Positions 58,163-64,000 of a stretch of DNA of 64,000 bases are shown here, one piece after another; positions within the stretch are counted from its first letter, which is position 1, and each line of letters starts with the position of its first letter. Under the pieces are notes generated by a model that had not been told where the DNA came from, made no database searches, and saw only the letters and a program-made list of their open reading frames with translations. The position numbers and the translations under genes were made by a program. The stretch spans positions 1-64,000 of the forward strand of contig JAHYIY010000008.1 of assembly GCA_019429255.1 (NCBI GenBank), in the 5' to 3' direction. The stretch comes from Desulfuromonadales bacterium. GTDB taxonomy: Bacteria; Desulfobacterota; Desulfuromonadia; Desulfuromonadales; Geopsychrobacteraceae.

Positions 58163-58891
58163 ATGGGTTATGGTACCAGCAGGGCCCCTGTTGCCTGGGC
58201 GGGGTTGGGGCTTGCAGCGCTGATCGTGATAGCGTTCTTTTGGGCCTGGTGGGCTGATGTCGGGGCCTGGCTGGAACCTGAACGTTTATCCGGCTGGATT
58301 GAAGGTTGGGGGGTGTTTGGACCCTTGCTGTTGATGCTGGTTATGGTTCTGGCCGTTATTGTCGGTCCGATACCGACCATACCGATAAGCATGACTGCGG
58401 GTTTGGTCTGGGGGGTCTGGCTGGGCGCCTTGTATGCCGCAGCCGGGGCCTTGGTCGGCGCCTTAGTGGCTTTCTGGATTGCTCGCAAAGCTGGTCGTGA
58501 ACTGATTGTTCGCATGGTTGGAGGCCATGTCATTTACTGTCGTGAGTGCAGTGATACCATGTTGTTCGGTGTTGTGCTGGGGGCGCGACTCATTCCCATC
58601 GTTTCTTTCGCTTTCGTCAGTTATGGCGCCGGATTGACGGCGATGTCGGCACGTGCTTTTGCTGTTGCTACATTGATAGGGATGATGCCGATGACCATTG
58701 TTTACACGGGTTTTGGTGCCGTTATCACAACAGGTCACCTCCCGCTGGTGGTCGCCGGATTGTTTTGCGTGCTGTTGATGTTGTTGCTTCCACGAGCTGT
58801 TGAGCGTTATAACCTCTTCGGTATGCGCCGGTTTTTTGCTCATCTGCGGCAACAATCAGGGTCTGAAAATACCCATAAATCCGGCAAATGA
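58163..58891 (+). CDS. TVP38/TMEM64 (VTT-domain) family membrane protein
   Basis: 242 aa, about six membrane segments. The VTT/SNARE-associated core is visible as GPIPTIPISMTAGLVWG, GALVGALVAFWIARKAGRE and LGARLIPIVSFAFVSYGAG. Eukaryotic relatives are lipid scramblases; bacterial DedA-like members affect membrane homeostasis. ATG follows GAGGGACAAG. It lies just downstream of a MITE. Confidence 0.87.
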   Translation: MGYGTSRAPVAWAGLGLAALIVIAFFWAWWADVGAWLEPERLSGWIEGWGVFGPLLLMLVMVLAVIVGPIPTIPISMTAGLVWGVWLGALYAAAGALVGALVAFWIARKAGRELIVRMVGGHVIYCRECSDTMLFGVVLGARLIPIVSFAFVSYGAGLTAMSARAFAVATLIGMMPMTIVYTGFGAVITTGHLPLVVAGLFCVLLMLLLPRAVERYNLFGMRRFFAHLRQQSGSENTHKSGK

Positions 58892-58979
58892 AACAGAAGT
58901 GGTGATCAATGCCATCATGACACCAGGCCAACCATTGCATGGCTCCCAGGCTCAGAGCCTTCAGATCGACAATTTGGTG

Positions 58980-59037
58980 GTAAACGGGGAACACAATACC
59001 AATGAAGCTCATCGTTGGTTTTGTGTTGCCCGTTTAC
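58980..59037. repeat. Large inverted repeat after VTT gene
   Basis: GTAAACGGGGAACACAA pairs with TTGTGTTGCCCGTTTAC (one mismatch), and inside it ACCAATGA pairs with TCATCGTTGGT. A second hairpin, ACCCTGTCGGGCG...CCGGCAGGGT, follows at 59044-59075 with AAAG after it. They lie in the convergent gap and may act together as transcript terminators. Confidence 0.65.
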
Positions 59038-59125
59038 GAAAAACCCTGTCGGGCGCGTGTCCGCCCCGGCAGGGTAAAGCCGTCTTCCTGGCGCGCCGCC
59101 CGCTTCAGTGGCGGTGCTGTCGATG

Positions 59126-60127
59126 TTAGGGCTGGGCGCAGGTGCCGATATTGACAACCCCCGAAGCATTGAACACGTTGATGCAGTAGTCATCCCGGTT
59201 CACTCCCAGCCAGAGATTAGCATGGGATTCGTCGCTGCCGGTATACTTAATGAGTCCATCGTAGACCGGGGCAAATTCGTTATGGGGGACAAATATGACT
59301 TCCTCGGTGATGAAGTCGACATAACCATAATCGTTGCTGTAGTAACGGCCACTGATGGTACTTGCAGTGCCATCGTAATTATCATTATTCAAGTTCACAT
59401 AAGTCTCAAAAGAATCGATCTTGTAGTTTCTGAGCCAGTAAGTTTTTCCGGAGGGCTCTTCCAGGGTCATGTTGATGGTTGTGTGACTGACCACGTCCCA
59501 TTCATTGATTTTGCTAACGAGTTTGCCGTACAGAGCGTACCTGTCGACACTGTCGTCCAGGTAGAGGGGATTCGCCGTAAAGGACAGCGTTAGCAGCTCC
59601 CCGTCATAATCTATGGAGAGGGTCATTTTGCCGTTTAAGATTATGATGTCGAGCCCCTCCCCAACATTGCAGTCAAAAAAGGTGATGTCACCTTTGACGC
59701 TGGTCTCTGTTTCTTTCAGTGTGTCGGTTGTGTATCCGTCCGGATAGTTGCTGCACAATTCCCCGGGTTCAAGCAGCCCGAGCGGTGCTACCCGGTTGCC
59801 CGGTTGTGTCATGAAAAGGATCTGCTTGATCAGGGTCACCAGGTGATAGGGATCATCGATCCGGGTTGCCGAGGGGGCGGACGTTTCCAGGGACAAAGGC
59901 ATAATGTCGGCGTAGTCAAAGCCGCCGTAGGCGCCGAGGATCAGACCTTCGGCATTGTCCGCATCGAGGTACGCCATGGTGCGATCGCCGGTGTAGGCCG
60001 AGGAGGCGATATCCTTGCTTCCGCCACCCCCACCGCCACCACCGCAGGAAATTAGAAGCACAGGTAAAAAAAGGAAGAAAACCAACAGCACAACCAGATG
60101 AAATGACGGCGTTTTTGTGCTTCTCAT
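59126..60127 (-). CDS. Hypothetical glycine-tract lipoprotein
   Basis: 333 aa. A lipoprotein signal, FLFLPVLLISC, is followed by eight glycines, a common flexible anchor in Geobacter-type envelope lipoproteins. The mature domain has two Cys-containing segments (ELCSNYPDG, FFDCNVGEG) and ends ASGVVNIGTCAQP, and looks beta-rich (TINMTLEEPSGKTYWLRNYK). ATG follows AAAGGAGGCTGTC. No family recognised; surface or periplasmic location is likely. Confidence 0.8.
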   Translation of the reverse strand: MRSTKTPSFHLVVLLVFFLFLPVLLISCGGGGGGGGSKDIASSAYTGDRTMAYLDADNAEGLILGAYGGFDYADIMPLSLETSAPSATRIDDPYHLVTLIKQILFMTQPGNRVAPLGLLEPGELCSNYPDGYTTDTLKETETSVKGDITFFDCNVGEGLDIIILNGKMTLSIDYDGELLTLSFTANPLYLDDSVDRYALYGKLVSKINEWDVVSHTTINMTLEEPSGKTYWLRNYKIDSFETYVNLNNDNYDGTASTISGRYYSNDYGYVDFITEEVIFVPHNEFAPVYDGLIKYTGSDESHANLWLGVNRDDYCINVFNASGVVNIGTCAQP

Positions 60128-60554
60128 GACAGCCTCCTTTTATGATGTTAATTCTGGGATCCATGTGAAAGTGTAGTACGGAAACTGCCTTTATCAAGAA
60201 TCTTTTTTTAATCATAAATTATTGTTTTATAATGATTTTCTTGGTCAAGGAAGGGCGTGGAAGTAGCTGGAGTGCGGCATAAACAGTGCGCTTCGCAATG
60301 CCTCTGCTACGGGGTATTCCGCATTGTGACTTGATGCACTAAAGCGACCGGCATCAGGCCTGATTTAAGAGGGCGGATTGGTATATAATTCGTTGAAGAT
60401 TGACAGCCTCATCTTTTTATCCAACAGCAGGGTCCTGCCGTTGTCTTCGCCGATTTCTGCCAGGGCCTGCTCCAGCCCTTTCAGAATGGTTTCGGTCATC
60501 CACTGGTTGCTACGCAAACAGTGGATGACCCATGGTCAACTTCTTTCCTGGGCA
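60128..60554. other. Intergenic region with hairpin and a 44-codon fragment
   Basis: AT-rich at the left. At 60494-60530 GGTCATCCACTG and CAGTGGATGACC form a perfect 12-bp stem with a 13-nt loop. A minus-strand frame beginning at the ATG inside this stem encodes TETILKGLEQALAEIGEDNG and stops after 44 residues; it has no ribosome binding site and looks like a relic of a lost gene. No other feature seen. Confidence 0.45.
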
Positions 60555-60585
60555 TAAAAAAGCCCCGATCGCAGGGATCGGGGCG
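60555..60585 (-). terminator. Rho-independent terminator after RcnB-like gene
   Basis: On the minus strand GCCCCGATCCCTGCGATCGGGGC is followed by TTTTTT, a textbook intrinsic terminator about 70 bp past the RcnB-like stop. Confidence 0.88.
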
Positions 60586-60657
60586 GTGGCAGTCAATGCC
60601 CAGGGTGGACAACGGCAAGAAATGCCCGGTTCAACTGTTTTATGTTGAAGCACAGTC

Positions 60658-61158
60658 TTACTGGCTATAATTGCCCCAGTTCTCAATGGCATCAATTACC
60701 GTACCATTTCCCGTTGCGATCATCAGAATGTCGTTGGCCACTCGCACATAGCGCTGCCCGGCCGGCGGCGGTCCAAATTGCTCGGCAACCTCTCTCGGCA
60801 GATTATGGAAGATGACATCCCTTGGCAACGGCTTGCCTAGCGTCCACTTTTTAGCTTGGCCGGGTGGCATACAATTATTGTTCTTTTTGGCAAGTCCCGG
60901 CGGGCAATGACCGGAGTTAAAACGACTGGAAGAGTAATCCTGTACGATCGTCCGGTGGCGGTCATTGAAATGGGTACTTGTCCTGTTCTCTCTGTAATTG
61001 TCTCTCTGACTGAGGTGCCTTTCCTTCTGTTCGGATTTGTTGCCCTTTTTGTCGTCTCCATCCCACTTGTTTTTATCTGCGAGGGCAGGGGATGCAGCGA
61101 GTACTCCGACGACTATCAATGCCAGGATGCGACTTTTCTGCAATGAAAAATTCTGCAT
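60658..61158 (-). CDS. RcnB/CigR-like periplasmic protein
   Basis: 166 aa. A signal peptide (ILALIVVGVLAASPALA) is followed by a charged, Lys/Asp/Arg-rich region, then CPPGLAKKNNNCMPPGQAKK and GKPLPRDVIFHNLPREV, and ends YVRVANDILMIATGNGTVIDA, the pattern of RcnB/CigR-family proteins. RcnB in E. coli modulates nickel/cobalt export; function in this lineage is not known. ATG has GGAGAAAAAAC upstream. Confidence 0.72.
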   Translation of the reverse strand: MQNFSLQKSRILALIVVGVLAASPALADKNKWDGDDKKGNKSEQKERHLSQRDNYRENRTSTHFNDRHRTIVQDYSSSRFNSGHCPPGLAKKNNNCMPPGQAKKWTLGKPLPRDVIFHNLPREVAEQFGPPPAGQRYVRVANDILMIATGNGTVIDAIENWGNYSQ

Positions 61159-61440
61159 GTTTTTTCTCCATTTAAAATAATTGAATCGGACAGAAGTGTG
61201 TCTTTGATATTTTTCCGTATCAACATTGAGCAGTCATTTTATCAGCAATAAACGCACCAGTTGAAGGAACACCATATGTTTATTGCAAGGTATCGATTAT
61301 CAACAACAAAATATTGATTGTGATTAACAGAGAGGCTGAGACTGCTTGTTGGATTTGCCATATTTGAGAGTTTTGTTAAATATGACGGATCCCATGAATG
61401 ACCTGCTTTGATTCCGTCTCTCTTGTCTGATCATCATTGA
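61159..61440. other. Intergenic region upstream of RcnB-like gene
   Basis: AT-rich, about 280 bp; it should contain the RcnB-like gene promoter. No gene, repeat or terminator recognised. Confidence 0.5.
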
Positions 61441-61638
61441 CTCGCTTTTTTTCATTCCACTGTCGCCCGCGATTATCGCCGTGGTTGCCGCGAGTGCGAT
61501 TCCTGCCAGCTGCGGCCGGTGTGCGGTGGCTGCCTGGCAGTGGCCTACGGCCGCGGGCTCATCCCGTTGCGGAACAAGGATCCCGGCTGCTTCCTGACAC
61601 CTCCCGCAGAGATGGGGACAGGTCTTGCCAGTTGTTGA
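61441..61638 (+). pseudogene. Radical SAM SPASM-domain C-terminal remnant
   Basis: Not in the ORF track. The frame reads DYRRGCRECDSCQLRPVCGG and then CLAVAYGRGLIPLRNKDPGC before a stop at 61638. CX2CX2CX5CX2C followed by a distal Cys is the auxiliary iron-sulfur cluster pattern of SPASM domains of peptide-maturing radical SAM enzymes. Upstream, the frame closes at 61440 and no radical SAM core is present. It is GC-rich compared with its AT-rich surroundings. A relic of a lost enzyme. Confidence 0.55.
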
Positions 61639-61670
61639 TGCGGATCATAGTGAGCTCCTTTCAGTGGGCA

Positions 61671-61701
61671 TAAAAAAGCCCCGATCACAGGGATCGAGGC
61701 T
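61671..61701 (-). terminator. Rho-independent terminator after hypothetical gene
   Basis: On the minus strand GCCTCGATCCCTGTGATCGGGGC is followed by TTTTTT; it is nearly the same sequence as the terminator at 60555. Confidence 0.85.
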
Positions 61702-61738
61702 GGGGTGTCGAGAGTGGGTTTTTGAGGCGATAGGTGTA

Positions 61739-62365
61739 TTACTTGACCAAATCTGGCTGGTGTTTTTCTACAAGCTTCTGGGCCTTCTCAAGTATTCCGT
61801 CGTAAAGCTCGACATCGTTCATGTCAATAGGCTGCTTCAGCTTTTTTACTTCCAAGATTTGTTTCGGGCGAAAGATTATTTCCTTGTCCCACTCAAGGTA
61901 GGGGAGACCGCCATCACTCGGTTTGCGAAAAATCTTGGGTATCATGGCTCCAATCTTGAGGTAAGGTTTATTGCTGTCGTCGATTTCGGCGAAGTCAAAT
62001 TCAACGATGTCACAGTGCGGGGTTTTGCCTTTTTTGTATATGACAAGGTGCTGATCACCAGGCACACACCGCTGTTCCCATTTGTTGCGCTCATCTATCA
62101 ATGCATTACCGTATTCTTCCCGTTCTTCATCTTCCATCAGAGCTTCCTCCTCGGATATGTAAAGCTCCTCAATGGCCTTCAGTTTCGGGTTTTGTAGGGC
62201 CTCTTCGATCATCTGGGCAACGTAGCGATAGCCCATATCTGGGGTTATTTCAAGGCCCAAGCGGGCACATGTATGGCGCTGTTTTGTGTTTGGCTTTGAC
62301 TGATTAGCGGGTTGCTTGGCTGTCTGGTTGGTAGGTTTCTGTAGTTTTTTAAAGAAGTTCAGCAT
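61739..62365 (-). CDS. Hypothetical protein, 208 aa
   Basis: ATG at 62365 (LNFFKKLQKPTNQTAKQPAN) with GGAGG eight bases upstream is preferred over the tracked 62380. A basic, Gln/Asn-rich N-terminus of about 35 residues is followed by a soluble domain: GLEITPDMGYRYVAQMIEEA, an acidic EEEALMEDEEREEYGN, then CDIVEFDFAEIDDSNKPYLK. No membrane segment and no known motif. It ends in a strong terminator. Unknown function. Confidence 0.65.
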   Translation of the reverse strand: MLNFFKKLQKPTNQTAKQPANQSKPNTKQRHTCARLGLEITPDMGYRYVAQMIEEALQNPKLKAIEELYISEEEALMEDEEREEYGNALIDERNKWEQRCVPGDQHLVIYKKGKTPHCDIVEFDFAEIDDSNKPYLKIGAMIPKIFRKPSDGGLPYLEWDKEIIFRPKQILEVKKLKQPIDMNDVELYDGILEKAQKLVEKHQPDLVK

Positions 62366-62473
62366 GACACGACCCTCCATTTTTTGGACTAAAAAACAAC
62401 AATATCAGTGTATATTCAGGGACGTCCACGCTGAATGATATTCTCATTCCTATATGGCAACCCTGACATTCAT

Positions 62474-63133
62474 TCATTTTATTAATTCGGATATTTCATA
62501 AGAAAATGTTGACAATGTTATACCAAAAGTAAGCCAAATAAGACCTATAAGAGACACTAAAATACCATCAGTATGTGTTTCTTCAAGTTTAATATTTAAA
62601 TATTCTTTAATTGTTTCTGTGCTTTCTTCTACATCATCTTTAACCTTTAGATGTTCTTCAATGATTTTATAAACTTGATGGTCAGTATGTCTCTGATTAA
62701 TTTTAAGGATTTCTTGGTTCTTCAGGACAGCTTCAAATCTTTTTTCCAGACTTAAATCTGGATTGTCAGTAGACAATACATAGAGATTTCCTGTTCTAAT
62801 CTTTGTGCTGACATGAACAGAAGGACTTTCAACGAGTCCTTGTTTCCGCCACTTGGGAAAATTTTTCAACCAAGAGCCAATCATGAACATTAGTTTTGGT
62901 TGCATGAAATACTCACGAATTTTTAAAACGCCCCTAATAGCAAGTATCATTCCTAATAGTTGAAGTATATAGCCAGATATTCTGATTGATTCTTCTGATT
63001 GACATACATAAACTGGCATTAAAATAGCAAAGATAAGAACTAAAACAAATACAAATCCAAGCCTGGCATCAAGTAGCCAAATGTAAATTTCTCTCAAATA
63101 GTTAAAATATGATTTAATCTTCTTGAGTTTCAT
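62474..63133 (-). CDS. Hypothetical membrane protein, AT-rich
   Basis: 219 aa. There are two hydrophobic segments near the N-terminus (FVFVLVLIFAILMPVYV and ISGYILQLLGMILAIRGVL), a cytosolic helical middle with KRFEAVLKNQEILKIN, and a C-terminal hydrophobic GILVSLIGLIWLTFGITL. Base composition is visibly more AT-rich than the rest of the window, with AAA/ATT/TTT codons preferred, suggesting recent acquisition. No family recognised. Confidence 0.65.
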   Translation of the reverse strand: MKLKKIKSYFNYLREIYIWLLDARLGFVFVLVLIFAILMPVYVCQSEESIRISGYILQLLGMILAIRGVLKIREYFMQPKLMFMIGSWLKNFPKWRKQGLVESPSVHVSTKIRTGNLYVLSTDNPDLSLEKRFEAVLKNQEILKINQRHTDHQVYKIIEEHLKVKDDVEESTETIKEYLNIKLEETHTDGILVSLIGLIWLTFGITLSTFSYEISELIK

Positions 63134-63331
63134 TTATTTTGTAGCCTAGCTTGTTAACAGACAGTCTGAATAGTTAATAGCGGATTTTATCTCCTCCCTG
63201 ACTGAAAACCAAGAAGTTTCACTTCCGGTCCAAAAAGTCATCATCAACCATCATCTCAAGTTTTCAGGACTTCAGTTTTCCAACCGCTGCAAACCAACCA
63301 ACCTACGACCAACCTAAGCGGAAAAATCCAC

Positions 63332-63394
63332 AAAAAAAGCCCTCCCACTTGCGTGAAAGGGCCATTTCATTTTTGGCGTCCCCAGGGGGATTCG
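63332..63394 (-). repeat. Duplicated tRNA-Glu 3' end with terminator-like hairpin
   Basis: TTGGCGTCCCCAGGGGGATTCG at 63373-63394 is an exact copy of the 3' end of tRNA-Glu at 63567-63588, but the rest of the tRNA is absent. It is followed on the minus strand by a GCCCTTTCACGC...GGGAGGGC hairpin and a T-run (63332-63362), parallel to the real tRNA terminator. A partial duplication or an integration scar. The rest of 63134-63525 shows no gene. Confidence 0.7.
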
Positions 63395-63525
63395 CCCACT
63401 GCGTCACCCGCATCACGCGGGTTCCTGCGTCGGCTCCCCTGCGCTCGCTGACGCGGCCGTCCATGGCCGCTTTTCTGACATTCAGTCAGCGCTCGCTTCG
63501 CTTCGAATCCCGATGACCAGATAAA

Positions 63526-63561
63526 GAAAAAGGCCCTACCATAAATGGCAGAGCCTTTTTC
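63526..63561 (-). terminator. Terminator of the tRNA-Lys/tRNA-Glu transcript
   Basis: GGCTCTGCCATTTATGG...GGCC stem on the minus strand with AAAAA before and TTTTTC after, seven bases beyond the tRNA-Glu CCA. Confidence 0.8.
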
Positions 63562-63567
63562 TTTAGT

Positions 63568-63645
63568 TGGCGTCCCCAGGGGGATTCGAACCCCCGTCGC
63601 CGCCGTGAAAGGGCGGTGTCCTGGGCCAGGCTAGACGATAGGGAC
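63568..63645 (-). tRNA. tRNA-Glu (TTC)
   Basis: The minus-strand sequence GTCCCTATCGTCTAGCC... has the T-arm GGGGGTTCGAATCCCCC, anticodon stem CCGCC/GGCGG around CTTTCAC (anticodon TTC), and encodes its own CCA. It is cotranscribed with the upstream tRNA-Lys. Confidence 0.96.
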
Positions 63646-63696
63646 TTGAAACTCAAGCCCCTGCGGGAAATGACCCCGCAGGTGGTACTTTTTAAA

Positions 63697-63772
63697 TGGT
63701 GAGCCGGACTGGGATCGAACCAGTGACCATCTGATTAAAAGTCAGATGCTCTACCAACTGAGCTACCGGCCC
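63697..63772 (-). tRNA. tRNA-Lys (TTT)
   Basis: The minus-strand GGGCCGGTAGCTCAGTTGG start, anticodon loop CTTTTAA (anticodon TTT) between ATCTGA/TCAGAT, T-arm CTGGTTCGATCCCAG and encoded CCA form a complete cloverleaf. Confidence 0.97.
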
Positions 63773-63824
63773 GTAGCAACGGAAAGCTTTTATACGTGAA
63801 TCGCTGCAGAGCGTCAACCTTTTT

Positions 63825-64000
63825 TCACGACTTTTTTGTGAAAGGGTTGCTGCGCTGCAGGGTCTGGTCGCGGCGTGGGCCGACAGATACCAGCACGACG
63901 GGGCAACCGGTCCAACTCTCTATTTTATCAACATAGTCGCGCACCTGCTGCGGCAGATCGGCGTAGTTTTGCAGCTCGCTGATGTCGGATTGCCAGCCGG
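63825..64000 (-). CDS. purA: Adenylosuccinate synthetase, 3' part
   Basis: Not in the ORF track because the start lies beyond the window. The frame reads GWQSDISELQNYADLPQQVR, then the C-terminal hallmark CPVVLVSVGPRRDQT and ends NPFTKKS. It joins IMP and aspartate in AMP synthesis. It ends about 50 bp upstream of tRNA-Lys in the same orientation. Confidence 0.88.
   Translation of the reverse strand, partial: GWQSDISELQNYADLPQQVRDYVDKIESWTGCPVVLVSVGPRRDQTLQRSNPFTKKS

Noticed and set aside
61437-61673. Plus-strand 78-aa ORF as tracked
   Set aside because: It is in a different frame from the SPASM-like cysteine-rich reading, which has the recognisable motif.

Overview
The window looks like chromosome from a Desulfuromonadales/Geobacterales-type deltaproteobacterium. 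The best evidence is the long minus-strand block hslV-hslU-argB-argD-argF-RDD-argG-argH-lptM-dapA-dapB-dapL, which I recognise as the Geobacter-type arrangement and which uses the LL-diaminopimelate aminotransferase route to lysine and peptidoglycan. The recA-pilT-recX-alaS run, the CXXCH cytochrome and the LarB/LarC pair fit the same group. Species assignment is inference; no rRNA is present.

Layout. 0-4.7 kb: a plus-strand operon, cut by the window start, of NTF2-like protein, SDR, FAD amine-oxidase-like protein, DUF1365, cyclopropane-fatty-acyl-phospholipid synthase and DUF2878; all visible junctions overlap or nearly overlap, suggesting one lipid-modification pathway. 4.7-9.1 kb: accessory stretch with a DUF559 endonuclease embedded in palindromic repeats, a TauE/SafE exporter, a glycosyltransferase, a broken IS1380-type transposase and a higBA toxin-antitoxin pair with a clear operator palindrome. 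9.4-25.2 kb: housekeeping genes (rnr, pgi, plsC, asd, queF, tex) mixed with an MFS/tautomerase pair, a TM2 protein, an M20 peptidase, a GNAT and a bacterioferritin. 25.2-37.1 kb: the dap/arg/hsl block. 37.3-47.3 kb: sensor kinase, alaS, recX, pilT, recA, cinA, pgpA, larC. 47.4-55.0 kb: a type I restriction-modification island (hsdM, truncated KilA-N, two tiny ORFs, hsdS, REP array, RAYT transposase, hsdR) sitting between larC and larB. 55.2-57.2 kb: larB, HD-domain protein, darP. 57.3-63.3 kb: accessory genes (cytochrome, VTT membrane protein, unknown lipoprotein, RcnB-like protein, unknown proteins, a SPASM-domain remnant). 63.5-64 kb: tRNA-Glu, tRNA-Lys and the 3' end of purA.

The most unusual content is non-coding. 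At least four families of mobile or palindromic repeats occur. (1) A 154-156 bp MITE-like element, six copies, with imperfect terminal inverted repeats beginning GTA, 7-8 bp target duplications, and internal stems whose arms differ between copies while pairing is kept. (2) GTAG-headed REP hairpins around and inside a RAYT gene that overlaps the hsdR start. (3) A palindromic repeat flanking and entering a DUF559 endonuclease gene and also inserted in frame in hsdS. (4) A roughly 159 bp element with 17-18 bp inverted ends that supplies the stop codon of the RDD gene. HsdS additionally carries a 12-bp TAEL-type repeat of the sort known to change type I recognition spacing.

Several genes were added from reading the sequence rather than from the ORF track: lptM (52 aa), a 46-aa membrane peptide, two small ORFs in the hsd island, the SPASM remnant, the tRNAs and the purA 3' end. 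Starts were moved downstream where a ribosome binding site and family N-terminus supported it. No CRISPR array, rRNA or recognised riboswitch was found.
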